NCBI GenBank assembly: GCA_945878545.1
Contig: CAMCTQ010000079.1
Coordinates: 1 to 5,975 of the forward strand
DNA: 5,975 bases
Direction of reading: 5' to 3'
DNA from: Rickettsia typhi
Lineage (GTDB): Bacteria; Pseudomonadota; Alphaproteobacteria; Rickettsiales; Rickettsiaceae
Positions 1 to 5,975 of this stretch are shown here, in pieces. A model generated the notes under the pieces. That model saw only the letters and a list, made by a program, of their open reading frames with translations. It had not been told where the DNA came from and searched no databases. Each line of letters opens with the position of its first letter. The stretch's first letter is position 1. A program made the position numbers and the translations under genes.

Positions 1-150
1 AAACACGTTATTGTTTGATTTCATGCCCTTGATTTTGTCTAGTTTATCCCAACCAACTTGACCTTTTACGTAGAACATATCTTCCGCTGCATAAGCCGAA
101 GATGTAGCAAGAGTTAAAACTGCTGCTGTAGTTAAAAGAATTTTTTTCAT
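1..150 (-). CDS. Outer membrane protein (beta-barrel type), N-terminal 50 residues only
   Basis: The reading frame starts at an ATG on the minus strand (complement of 148-150) and is open to the left edge, so only 50 codons are visible. The product begins MKKILLTTAAVLTLATSSAY, a textbook Sec signal peptide with two lysines, a hydrophobic core and a likely cleavage site at A-Y-A/A-E around residue 22. The mature part starts EDMFYVKGQVGWDKLDKI. The alternating 'FYVKGQVGW' pattern is typical of the first strand of small OmpA/Opa-like 8-stranded barrels, a family common at the rickettsial surface (the Adr adhesins belong to it). A strong AGGAG ribosome binding site lies 6 bases upstream of the ATG and fixes the start. 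Export is certain from sequence; the barrel class is inferred from a short stretch, and no specific gene can be named. It is transcribed in the same direction as plp but separated from it by about 380 bases, so it probably has its own promoter. Confidence 0.8.
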   Translation of the reverse strand, partial: MKKILLTTAAVLTLATSSAYAAEDMFYVKGQVGWDKLDKIKGMKSNNNVF

Positions 151-156
151 AATAAT

Positions 157-161
157 CTCCT
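157..161 (-). promoter_or_regulatory. Shine-Dalgarno site of the outer membrane protein gene
   Basis: Read on the minus strand, AGGAG lies 6 bases before the ATG at 148-150. It is the clearest ribosome binding site in the window: secA and plp have no comparable one. This suggests strong translation, as expected for an abundant surface protein. Confidence 0.75.
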
Positions 162-180
162 AAATCATTAATTTGTTAAA

Positions 181-211
181 ATTATACACCTCTATAACAA
201 CCTAGTGTAAA
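181..211 (-). promoter_or_regulatory. Probable sigma-70 promoter of the outer membrane protein gene
   Basis: On the minus strand a perfect TATAAT lies at 186-181, 30 bases upstream of the start codon. The best -35 candidate is TTTACA (211-206), one mismatch from TTGACA, but with a 19-base spacer, which is longer than ideal. The -10 box is convincing and the -35 box is tentative. Confidence 0.45.
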
Positions 212-261
212 TTCCCTCTGGGAGTCTACTAAAATTCCCAAACTCATCAAGGATATTTCAA

Positions 262-305
262 AATAACACCTAGATATTTTTGATATCATTAATATCGTGT
301 TGTAT
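262..305. repeat. AT-rich imperfect dyad upstream of the outer membrane protein gene
   Basis: The left arm AATAACAC (262-269) followed by GATAT (273-277) faces ATATC (292-296) followed directly by GTGTT (297-301) and TATT (302-305, after one extra base). A second, shorter pairing, GATAT (282-286) with ATATC (292-296), lies inside it. The arms are AT-rich and interrupted by a three-base bulge. It sits about 75 bases upstream of the proposed promoter, so an operator role is possible, but chance symmetry in AT-rich DNA is also possible. Confidence 0.3.
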
Positions 306-395
306 TATTACATCAGTTAGTTTGTTGTGATATTTTAGTCAGAAGTTAGTTGAATTGTTTATACTAATATCGCTATAGTACAAGACCTATATGGT

Positions 396-513
396 CGTCA
401 TTCCAAGGGAGCAAAGTGACCGTGAGTCCAGTGTTTCACTACAAAACGTCTTGATTTTGCAGCTTTATTTTTTCTGGAGCCACGCAAATGCTTACACTTT
501 GCTCGCCATGACG
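396..513. repeat. Palindromic element of about 118 bp (Rickettsia palindromic-element-like or MITE-like)
   Basis: The two ends mirror each other over most of the length. CGTCAT starts at 396 and ATGACG ends at 513. Inside these, GAGCAAAGTG (409-418 region) pairs with CACTTTGCTC (495-504 region). Further in, CGTGAGTCCAG (421-431) pairs with CTGGAGCCACG (474-484), 9 of 11 matching. The apex carries CAAAA (442-446) and TTTTG (455-459). The arms differ by small insertions, so the structure is a long imperfect hairpin. CGTCATT ends with an internal TCCAG are typical of dispersed palindromes in Rickettsiales genomes; that comparison is from memory. It is less AT-rich than its surroundings and begins 21 bases beyond the plp stop codon. 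It could protect or end the plp transcript, though no clear T-run marks it as an intrinsic terminator. It has no coding capacity. Confidence 0.65.
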
Positions 514-534
514 GTTATAATACCTCTCAGTAAA

Positions 535-1347
535 CTAAAGTTTTAGTTCAATCTTTGCTTTTTCTGCAAGCTCAGTAAAATATTTTTCAACTATATCTTT
601 AGATAATTTATTTCTAATTGACTGATCAGCTTGCTCTTTTGTAGGTATTTGCACTGGTCTCTTATCAATCATTTTAATAATGTGCCAACCAAACTGAGTT
701 TTTATAGGATCAGAAATTTCATTTTTCTTCAAAGCAAATGCTTTTTCTTCATACTCTGGCACTAATTGACCTTTCAATACGTAACCAATTTCTCCACCAT
801 TAGCCTTTGAGCCTTCATCTTTAGAAAACTCTTTTACTAAATCAGCAAAGTTAGATCCTTTGTTAAGTTTTTTCTTTATTTCTTTAGCTTTGTCTTCAGT
901 GTCTACAAGAATATGGCTTGTTTTAACTTCTTCTTGACCTTTCAGGTTCGCAGTTAAAGTTTTATATTCATCTTCGACCATTTTATCAGTAATTTTATCT
1001 TTTATCTGACGCTCTAGTATCTCTTGCTGAATCATTTGCGCCTCAACTCCCTTGATTTTACTCTTAAACTCCTGAGAATCACGGATTTTTAATTTATCAG
1101 CTTCCTTTTCAAGTAACTTGGAATTAATATATCCTTTAACCAAAAGCTCCTGAACGTTTTTATCAAGCTCTGAGAAATTCTTACCTTTACTTTCTGGTTG
1201 CATTGCCAGAACAGGCTTAAACTGCTCCATAACTTGGTCTACAGTAACATCACCACCTGTATAGGTTGCTATTACTTTATTGTCTGCAGCTAATACTGTT
1301 GAACTAAGCAGAGTGGCAGATAGAAATACGGTTGCTAAACTTTTCAT
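535..1347 (-). CDS. plp: Parvulin-like peptidyl-prolyl isomerase (exported PpiC foldase)
   Basis: This 270-residue protein is an exported foldase that should catalyse cis-trans isomerisation of prolyl bonds in proteins emerging from the Sec translocon in the periplasm. Residues 1-20 are a signal peptide (MKSLATVF...SSTVLA) with cleavage expected after V-L-A at 20 or A21. No lipobox cysteine is present, so it should be a soluble periplasmic protein, unlike Gram-positive PrsA. Residues about 25-135 form the charged, helical SurA/PrsA-type chaperone region. Residues about 139-232 form the PpiC/parvulin domain, with the hallmark KTSHILV (142-148), GGEIGYV (184-190), AFALKKNEISDPIKTQFGWHIIK (203-225, core FGWHIIK) segments. 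A short basic helix closes the protein. Length and order match the rickettsial parvulin-like protein Plp, reported there as a secreted or surface PPIase. It is divergent from secA across a 153-base gap. The start is the only one giving a complete signal peptide, although no clear Shine-Dalgarno site precedes it. Confidence 0.93.
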   Translation of the reverse strand: MKSLATVFLSATLLSSTVLAADNKVIATYTGGDVTVDQVMEQFKPVLAMQPESKGKNFSELDKNVQELLVKGYINSKLLEKEADKLKIRDSQEFKSKIKGVEAQMIQQEILERQIKDKITDKMVEDEYKTLTANLKGQEEVKTSHILVDTEDKAKEIKKKLNKGSNFADLVKEFSKDEGSKANGGEIGYVLKGQLVPEYEEKAFALKKNEISDPIKTQFGWHIIKMIDKRPVQIPTKEQADQSIRNKLSKDIVEKYFTELAEKAKIELKL

Positions 1348-1385
1348 AATAAATACTGTCTATTTAATTTAAATAACTAGTATTG

Positions 1386-1414
1386 TTTTTAAAAGTTCAT
1401 CACATTAAAGTCAA
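1386..1414 (-). promoter_or_regulatory. Candidate promoter of plp
   Basis: On the minus strand TTGACT (1414-1409) is followed after exactly 17 bases by TAAAAA (1391-1386). The -35 box has one mismatch and the -10 box matches four of six. It lies about 40 bases upstream of the plp start codon. The site is plausible but based on consensus matching only. Confidence 0.4.
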
Positions 1415-1420
1415 TTGCTA

Positions 1421-1450
1421 TTTACAATTTGTTTGATAAATTAGTAAAAC
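1421..1450 (+). promoter_or_regulatory. Candidate promoter of secA
   Basis: TTTACA (1421-1426), one mismatch from the -35 consensus, is followed after 18 bases by TAAAAC (1445-1450), a four-of-six -10 box. An alternative pair is TTGCTA (1415-1420) with TAAATT (1437-1442). Either would start the transcript between about 1450 and 1460, inside the possible N-terminal extension of secA, which favours the ATG at 1501. It lies back to back with the candidate plp promoter. Confidence 0.35.
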
Positions 1451-1500
1451 TGAATATTTTAGATAAAAGTAACATTCCCAAATTAAATATAAGAAATCAA

Positions 1501-4230
1501 ATGTTTTCTATACTTACCAAAATTTTTGGCACAGCTAACGATCGTATAATAAAGAAACTTCAAAAGGAAATTCAAAGAATCAGTGATTTTGAAAATAAGA
1601 TTAAAGATTTAACAGACGAAGAGCTGAAAGCAAAAACTATTGAGTTCAAAAAGAAACTAGCAGATGGCAAGACCCTTGATGACATAAGCTATGAAGCGTT
1701 TGCTGTTGTTAGAGAAGCCTCCAAAAGGGTAAGCGGACAACGACATTATGATGTTCAGTTAATTGGTGGACTGATAATGCACAGAGGTTCGATTTCTGAA
1801 ATGCGCACAGGCGAAGGTAAAACCCTAGCTTCAACACTACCAGCCTACTTAAATGCTTTATCAGGTAAAGGGGTTCATATTGTTACAGTGAATGATTATC
1901 TAGCAAAGCGTGATTCCGAATGGATGGGGAAAATATTCAGATTTTTAGGTCTTAGCGTTAGTGCAGTTATAGGTGATATGAATGATTTTGAAAGGAAGAC
2001 TGCTTATAATTGTGACATTACTTATGCTACTAATAATGAACTTGGTTTCGATTACTTGCGTGATAATATGAAATTTACTGAGGAATCAAAAGTTCAGCGT
2101 ACTTTTAATTACGCCATAATAGATGAAGTTGACTCAATACTAATAGATGAAGCAAGAACTCCTTTGATTATATCAGGACCAGTTGATGACCGTTCCGAAC
2201 TATATGGCAAAATTGACACTTTAGTTAAAATGTTAAATCAATCTGATTATGAAAAAGACGAGAAACTAAAAACTGTTAACTTAACGGAAGATGGAATTAA
2301 TAAAATTGAACTTATGTTAGCTGAAAAAGCTCTTATCAGTCAAGGATCAAGCCTATATGATTTTGATAATTTGAATTTAGTACATTACATCAACCAATCT
2401 CTACGCGCTCATCATATTTTTGCTCGTGATGTGGATTATATTATCAAAGATAAAAAAATCATGATAATAGACGAATTTACTGGAAGGGTAATGGATGGCA
2501 GAAGATATTCAGATGGTTTACATCAATCTATAGAAGCAAAAGAGCAAGTACCAATTCAAAATGAGAATCAAACCCTTGCCTCAATTACATTTCAAAATTA
2601 CTTTAGAATGTATCCTAAATTGTCAGGTATGACCGGAACTGCTATGACAGAAGCAGGAGAACTTAAGGATATTTATAATTTGGAAGTAATATCCGTACCG
2701 ACTCATAATAAAATCACTAGAAAAGATTTAGACGATGAAATTTACGGTACTAGACAAGAAAAGTATAATGCCATAATGAATCTTATAAAAGATTGCTATA
2801 AAAGGGAGCAGCCCATTTTAGTTGGTACTATAAGCATCGAGAAATCAGAAGAAATTTCAAAGGAGTTAACTAAAAATAATATACGTCATAAAGTACTAAA
2901 TGCCAAAATGCATGAGCAAGAAGCTCATATCATAGCTCAAGCAGGAAGACTAGGCGCTGTGACTATTGCAACCAACATGGCTGGTCGTGGGACTGATATT
3001 ATGCTTGGTGGCAACCCAGAAATGATGGCAGAAGATCTCGATGATAAAAATCTTAGTGCTGATCAGCATAAAGCAGCCATGACAAGAATTAAAGAAGAAG
3101 TATCCAAAGAAAAGGAGCAAGTAATTGCAACCGGAGGCCTCTATGTCATCGGTACTGAAAGGCATGAAAGCAGAAGAATTGATAACCAACTCAGGGGTAG
3201 ATCAGGAAGGCAAGGAGATCCAGGTTCTACAAGATTTTTCTTGTCTTTAGAAGATGATCTAATGAGAATTTTTGCTTCTGATCGCATCTCTGGTGTTCTT
3301 AGAACCTTAGGCTTAAAGGATGGTGAAGCAATAGGGCATCCTATGATTAGTCGCTCACTTGAAAAAGCTCAGCAAAAAGTTGAATCTCACAATTATGAAA
3401 TAAGAAAGAATTTACTGCGTTTTGATGATGTAATGAACGATCAACGAAAAATTGTTTACGAACAAAGGAACGAGATTATTTCATCCGAAGACGTAGCTGA
3501 ATTTAGACTTAACATGACCGAGCAATTGGTAACAAATCTAGTACAAAGATATATCAATCCCGGAGCTTACAGAGAAGACTGGTTATTAAACGATTTAAGT
3601 ACCGAGATACACCATACTTTTGATATTGAGATTTCTCCTAAAGAAATTAGTGAAATTGATGGTAATGAAGTCGACATTGCAACAAAAATAACCGAACTTG
3701 TTAATGATTTGTTCAAACGCAAGGAAGAGAGCTATACAACCGAAATCATGAGAGATGCTTCAAGGTACATTCTGCTTACCACTCTTGATCAGGTCTGGAA
3801 AGAACATTTGCACAATCTTGATTACCTAAGACAGGGGATTTCTCTTAGGGCTTACGGACAAAAAGATCCTTTAAATGAATATAAAAGAGAGGCCTTTAAC
3901 CTTTTTGAAAAAATGCTTGATCACTTAAGAGAATTATATATTCAGAGACTATGTTTCTTGCACGTTGATGCTGAGCATGTTAATCGCCAATCTATGATGC
4001 TTGCCAATAAAGAATTGCAAGAAATGAGCAGGAGCAGAACTGACCCTGCTTTTGAAAAATATAATTCTGGCGTTAGTTTAGAAACAAAGGCTACTCCTTT
4101 TAAATCCTATGTAACTCCAGAAGACAGAAGTCCTTCTGACCCAGAAACTTGGGGAAAGATTTCAAGAAATGAGGCATGTCCGTGTGGCTCAGGCAAGAAA
4201 TATAAACATTGTCATGGAGTAGATGACTAA
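1501..4230 (+). CDS. secA: Preprotein translocase ATPase SecA
   Basis: SecA is the ATP-driven motor that pushes unfolded preproteins through SecYEG. From the ATG at 1501 the protein has 909 residues, the normal rickettsial length. Visible elements in order: N-terminal FGTANDR; Walker A MRTGEGKT (101-108); Walker B DEVD (208-211) followed by [10 protein letters not shown]; the preprotein cross-linking domain between about 225 and 365; [21 protein letters not shown] (core DEFTGR at 324-329); TGTAMTEA; second nucleotide-binding fold with [15 protein letters not shown] (490-504) and [13 protein letters not shown] (563-575); helical scaffold and wing regions; then a zinc-binding tail with Cys893, Cys895, Cys904 and His905 (CxCx8CH) that binds SecB or phospholipid. 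All catalytic motifs are intact. The frame is open upstream to a TTG at 1429, adding 24 residues, but family members begin at M-(L/F)-S-I-L and candidate promoter boxes overlap the extension, so 1501 is preferred. No strong Shine-Dalgarno site is seen. A deformylase-like gene follows directly, probably on the same transcript. Confidence 0.97.
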   Translation: MFSILTKIFGTANDRIIKKLQKEIQRISDFENKIKDLTDEELKAKTIEFKKKLADGKTLDDISYEAFAVVREASKRVSGQRHYDVQLIGGLIMHRGSISEMRTGEGKTLASTLPAYLNALSGKGVHIVTVNDYLAKRDSEWMGKIFRFLGLSVSAVIGDMNDFERKTAYNCDITYATNNELGFDYLRDNMKFTEESKVQRTFNYAIIDEVDSILIDEARTPLIISGPVDDRSELYGKIDTLVKMLNQSDYEKDEKLKTVNLTEDGINKIELMLAEKALISQGSSLYDFDNLNLVHYINQSLRAHHIFARDVDYIIKDKKIMIIDEFTGRVMDGRRYSDGLHQSIEAKEQVPIQNENQTLASITFQNYFRMYPKLSGMTGTAMTEAGELKDIYNLEVISVPTHNKITRKDLDDEIYGTRQEKYNAIMNLIKDCYKREQPILVGTISIEKSEEISKELTKNNIRHKVLNAKMHEQEAHIIAQAGRLGAVTIATNMAGRGTDIMLGGNPEMMAEDLDDKNLSADQHKAAMTRIKEEVSKEKEQVIATGGLYVIGTERHESRRIDNQLRGRSGRQGDPGSTRFFLSLEDDLMRIFASDRISGVLRTLGLKDGEAIGHPMISRSLEKAQQKVESHNYEIRKNLLRFDDVMNDQRKIVYEQRNEIISSEDVAEFRLNMTEQLVTNLVQRYINPGAYREDWLLNDLSTEIHHTFDIEISPKEISEIDGNEVDIATKITELVNDLFKRKEESYTTEIMRDASRYILLTTLDQVWKEHLHNLDYLRQGISLRAYGQKDPLNEYKREAFNLFEKMLDHLRELYIQRLCFLHVDAEHVNRQSMMLANKELQEMSRSRTDPAFEKYNSGVSLETKATPFKSYVTPEDRSPSDPETWGKISRNEACPCGSGKKYKHCHGVDD

Positions 4231-4240
4231 ATCATTCATT

Positions 4241-4780
4241 ATGTCAAAATTACAATTAATCTACGCACCAAATGATATTTTCAGAAAGAAAGCGTTGCCT
4301 GTTGAGCTAGTTAACGATGATATCCGCAATATTATCAAAGATATGTTTGAAGTATTAAGGATTGAAAATGGTCGTGGTCTCGGTGCCAACATGGTAGGAC
4401 TCTTGTATCGCATAATAGTTATTAATATGCATGAAAATGGTGAGTTACTAACTTATTCTATGGTCAACCCTGAAATTACCGAGATCTCAAAAGAGACTCA
4501 AACTTTTGAAGAGGCGTCATTAAGTTTTCCGGGAATATCGGCTAAAATTACTAGACCTAAAAAAATTAAAGTAAAATATCTTGACTACGAAGGTAGAAAG
4601 CAATTATTAGAAGCTGATAACTTTTTATCAACAGTAGTGCAACATGAAATTGATTACTTGGACGGAAAAATATTCTTGGATTATTTATCTAAAATGAAAC
4701 GTGATATGTTAATAAACAAAATGAAAAAACATATAAAGAACCACCCTCCTCACATTCATACCTCCTCTTGCTCTCATTAA
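4241..4780 (+). CDS. Peptide deformylase-like protein, active site degenerate
   Basis: From ATG 4241 the protein has 179 residues and keeps the peptide deformylase fold outline: motif 1 GRGLGANMVG (44-53), motif 2 EASLSFPG (91-98) and motif 3 HEIDYLDG (135-142). True deformylases read GxGLAAxQxG, EGCLS and HExDH. Here the active-site Gln is Met51, the metal-binding Cys is Ser93 and the second metal-binding His is Tyr139; His135 and Glu136 remain. It therefore very probably cannot hold the catalytic metal or remove formyl groups. It matches the 'peptide deformylase-like' family annotated in Rickettsia as lacking active-site residues. An upstream in-frame ATG at 4223 (185 residues) overlaps the secA stop by 8 bases; GGAG at 4216-4219 is only 3 bases from it, too close to be ideal. 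Family members begin near MSKL, so 4241 is preferred. Either start implies coupling to secA. The tail is rich in His (164, 168, 171, 173, 179) plus Cys177. Confidence 0.85.
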   Translation: MSKLQLIYAPNDIFRKKALPVELVNDDIRNIIKDMFEVLRIENGRGLGANMVGLLYRIIVINMHENGELLTYSMVNPEITEISKETQTFEEASLSFPGISAKITRPKKIKVKYLDYEGRKQLLEADNFLSTVVQHEIDYLDGKIFLDYLSKMKRDMLINKMKKHIKNHPPHIHTSSCSH

Positions 4781-4799
4781 TTAGAAATAAATTACACAC

Positions 4800-4869
4800 T
4801 AAAGATACAAAGTAACCACTAACTCACAATTATCGGCTTATAAATTCATGTATATACCTTGTATCTTTA
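4800..4869. repeat. Inverted repeat with 11-bp perfect arms downstream of the deformylase-like gene
   Basis: TAAAGATACAA (4800-4810) is mirrored exactly by TTGTATCTTTA (4859-4869), with 48 bases between. Similarity continues imperfectly outward (TTACA at 4792-4796 against TGTAA at 4871-4875) and inward (AGT against ACC). The long spacer and lack of a T-run make it a poor intrinsic terminator. It may be a small palindromic element or the remnant of one. Confidence 0.5.
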
Positions 4870-4881
4870 ATGTAAACAGCC

Positions 4882-4925
4882 CCCTTAGTTGCAGCGGATT
4901 AAGAAGATCTCCGCATTTAACTGGG
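4882..4925. terminator. Imperfect hairpin between convergent genes, possible terminator
   Basis: CCC (4882-4884), AGTT (4887-4890) and GCGGA (4894-4898) pair in order with TCCGC (4910-4914), AACT (4919-4922) and GGG (4923-4925), leaving an 11-base loop and small internal loops. It lies about 25 bases past the stop of the Fic-like reading frame on the minus strand, where the right arm is followed by a T-rich stretch (TGTTTACATT), and about 100 bases past the deformylase-like gene on the plus strand, with no T-run on that side. It is a weak candidate terminator, more plausible for the minus strand. Confidence 0.3.
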
Positions 4926-4959
4926 ATAATAGAGCTAGCTTTACACGAGATTAATCCGC
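4894..4959. repeat. 9-bp perfect inverted repeat spanning the 3' end of the Fic-like frame
   Basis: GCGGATTAA (4894-4902) is mirrored exactly by TTAATCCGC (4951-4959), 48 bases apart. The right arm includes the minus-strand stop codon TAA (4953-4951). The left arm also takes part in the hairpin at 4882-4925, so the two foldings exclude each other. The palindrome AGCTAGCT lies between them at 4933-4940. Confidence 0.4.
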
Positions 4960-5532
4960 CTCGTCTTTTTCTTCATTTTCTCCAGATAAACCTAGTAAAT
5001 ATAGTTCACCAGCTATATCATTCCCAGGGTGTGGAAAAAACACAGTTGGTTCAGGATCAACACAAACATCCTGTAGTTTTACGATTTCCTTAGGAGTGAG
5101 ATGACATTTTAAAGGATCTGAAAGACTTTCAATAGTATATTCACTAACATATTTTGCACTCAGTGTTGATAACCCTTCCAGATACCCTCTAATGGTTTCA
5201 ATAACAGTCTTTACATCAAATCTATCTATCTTTAGGTTAGTGTGACTGAATATATAATTTTTTACATGTTCATAATTAAGTAATTCAAAATAGTTGACTA
5301 CATCCTTCATTTCAGGGGCACCTTGTATTTCTGGGTGTGCTATTATATGGTCTGCATAAGTTTTCCAGTAGATAGTACCATAAAACTCTCCGCAAGAAAG
5401 ATTACTATTTATGTTATATTTCATAAATTCATAAGCTCCTAGCGTTAGGATTGATGTGCCCCAAATTTGCTCCAATGTTTCAAATGAGGTGACTTCAGAG
5501 AGTTGTGAGTTTGATATAATATCATTGAACAT
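4951..5532 (-). CDS. C-terminal segment of the interrupted Fic-like protein, family not recognised
   Basis: From the first ATG after the TAG this segment encodes 193 residues beginning MFNDIISNSQLSEVTSFETL. I do not recognise its family. It has no signal peptide and no obvious membrane segment. It appears mixed helical, with aromatic-rich stretches such as CGEFYGTIYWKTYADHIIAH (residues 47-66) and an acidic tail ending GENEEKDEAD. The start is doubtful: there is no clear Shine-Dalgarno site, and the frame stays open for 55 codons upstream as far as the TAG, so this ATG is probably an internal methionine of a longer protein. Production as a separate protein by internal initiation cannot be excluded. 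It converges with the deformylase-like gene. Confidence 0.55.
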   Translation of the reverse strand: MFNDIISNSQLSEVTSFETLEQIWGTSILTLGAYEFMKYNINSNLSCGEFYGTIYWKTYADHIIAHPEIQGAPEMKDVVNYFELLNYEHVKNYIFSHTNLKIDRFDVKTVIETIRGYLEGLSTLSAKYVSEYTIESLSDPLKCHLTPKEIVKLQDVCVDPEPTVFFPHPGNDIAGELYLLGLSGENEEKDEAD

Positions 5533-5697
5533 GATTAGAAATTCTTCAGTGAATTTTAAAAATTTTGTATAATTTAAATTATCATTTCCAAAAATTTTAA
5601 AATCAGCTGGATCTAATGACTGAATGTTATGAGTTATTGTTTCTTGATCTAAACAATCCTCATAAGGTACACCTTTCTTAATATAATGTTTAAATGC

Positions 5698-5975
5698 CTA
5701 TTGACCGTGCATAATTTGTTCATATAAATCCTCTGGAGGCATCTGATCAAAATTATTAGGATCTAAAAGAATAACTGGATCTAGCCCATGTTTCATAAGT
5801 TCTTTATTAAGCAAGAGGTAAACCATTCTACAGTTTCCATCTTGAAAGAAATGAAGACATTCTATATCTTGAATATGCTGAGCAATTAATCCTATCTTTT
5901 CTTGTGGACTTTCAGCCTCAAGCATGTTTTTATTATATTGAGCTAAAATTTTTGGATAAAATGCGAATTTTTCTT
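5698..5975 (-). CDS. Fic/DOC-like domain protein, fragment (5' end off window, ends at in-frame TAG)
   Basis: The frame is open from the right edge, so 91 residues are visible and the ATG at 5925 is only an internal methionine (preceded in frame by EKFAFYPKILAQYNKN). The key feature is HFFQDGNCR (codons 5853-5827), which fits the Fic signature HxFx[D/E]GNxR: His, Phe, Asp, Gly, Asn and Arg are all present, while the usual Gly before Arg is Cys and the second Arg three residues on is Tyr. The following LLLNKELMKHGLDPVILLDP and the helix before the motif (KIGLIAQHIQDIECL) fit the core helices around a Fic active loop. Fic proteins transfer AMP or related groups from nucleotides to target proteins, and in intracellular bacteria they include injected effectors and toxin-antitoxin toxins. 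No inhibitory [S/T]xxxE[G/N] motif is visible in this part. Activity is uncertain. The family assignment rests on the motif alone. Confidence 0.6.
   Translation of the reverse strand, partial: EKFAFYPKILAQYNKNMLEAESPQEKIGLIAQHIQDIECLHFFQDGNCRMVYLLLNKELMKHGLDPVILLDPNNFDQMPPEDLYEQIMHGQ

Larger units (their letters stand above)
4951..5975 (-). pseudogene. Fic-like protein gene interrupted by one in-frame TAG, 5' end beyond the window
   Basis: Read on the minus strand from 5973, the same frame gives 91 residues, a TAG at 5700-5698, then 55 residues to 5533, then 193 more residues and a TAA at 4953-4951. Apart from the single TAG there is no stop in about 340 codons. In DNA this AT-rich, a 55-codon stop-free bridge in exactly the same frame is unlikely by chance, so the two open frames were very probably one gene. 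The bridge reads AFKHYIKKGVPYEDCLDQET and onward, ordinary protein-like sequence. A CAG to TAG change at a glutamine codon would explain the stop, but the original residue is unknown. The gene may be a recent pseudogene, be read through at low level, be translated in two pieces, or carry a sequencing error. There is no frameshift. Its true start lies off the right edge. Confidence 0.7.

Noticed and set aside
290..372. Direct repeat TAATATCG at 290-297 and 365-372.
   Set aside because: Eight AT-rich bases twice in 80 are easily due to chance, and no further copies or spacing pattern are present.
1429..1500. N-terminal extension of SecA from TTG 1429 (24 extra residues).
   Set aside because: SecA relatives begin at the M-x-S-I-L segment encoded from 1501, the extension has no ribosome binding site and candidate promoter boxes overlap it.
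2950..3189. Open frame of 79 codons on the minus strand.
   Set aside because: It lies wholly inside secA opposite its conserved second nucleotide-binding motifs, and the product resembles no protein; it is a shadow of the real gene.
4879..4950. tRNA-like stretch beginning GCCCCCTTAGTTGC.
   Set aside because: It starts like an acceptor and D-arm, but there is no matching 3' acceptor strand, no anticodon stem and no GGTTCRA T-loop; the pairing is better explained as a hairpin.
4848..5093. Open frame of 81 codons on the plus strand.
   Set aside because: It crosses the intergenic hairpins and runs antisense to the end of the Fic-like frame, has no ribosome binding site and no recognisable features.
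5698..5925. A complete small 75-residue Fic-like protein starting at ATG 5925.
   Set aside because: The frame continues open upstream to the window edge with protein-like residues, and 75 residues are too few for a Fic core, so the ATG is internal.

Overview
The window is AT-rich and looks like the chromosome of an alphaproteobacterial intracellular bacterium of the family Rickettsiaceae (Rickettsia or a sister lineage such as Tisiphia or Megaira). Three things point there: a SecA close in length and motifs to rickettsial SecA, a divergently placed parvulin-like foldase (plp) beside it, and a degenerate 'peptide deformylase-like' gene of the kind known from Rickettsia. The lineage assignment rests on remembered family sequences, not on a search.

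Layout from left to right. Bases 1-150 hold the first 50 codons (minus strand) of a secreted, probably beta-barrel outer membrane protein. Bases 151-534 contain no gene; they hold that gene's ribosome binding site and probable promoter, an AT-rich dyad (262-305), and a palindromic element of about 118 bp (396-513) resembling rickettsial dispersed palindromes. plp (535-1347, minus) encodes an exported PpiC/parvulin foldase. Bases 1348-1500 are a divergent promoter region between plp and secA. secA (1501-4230, plus; 909 residues) is intact and is followed, overlapping or 10 bases away, by a deformylase-like gene (to 4780) that has lost three of the family's key active-site residues. Bases 4781-4950 separate convergent genes and contain two sets of inverted repeats.

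The most unusual region is 4951-5975 (minus). Two separate open frames there are one continuous reading frame interrupted by a single in-frame TAG at 5698-5700. The upstream part carries a Fic-like HxFxDGNxR motif and runs off the right edge. The downstream part is about 248 codons with no other stop. This is either a gene inactivated by one point mutation or one read through or translated in two pieces.

Functionally, the left and centre form an export theme. SecA drives proteins through SecYEG, Plp helps fold exported proteins in the periplasm, and the outer membrane protein is a typical client. The Fic-like locus at the right appears to be unrelated accessory material, possibly an effector or toxin-like protein. 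No rRNA, tRNA, CRISPR array, transposase or insertion sequence was seen.
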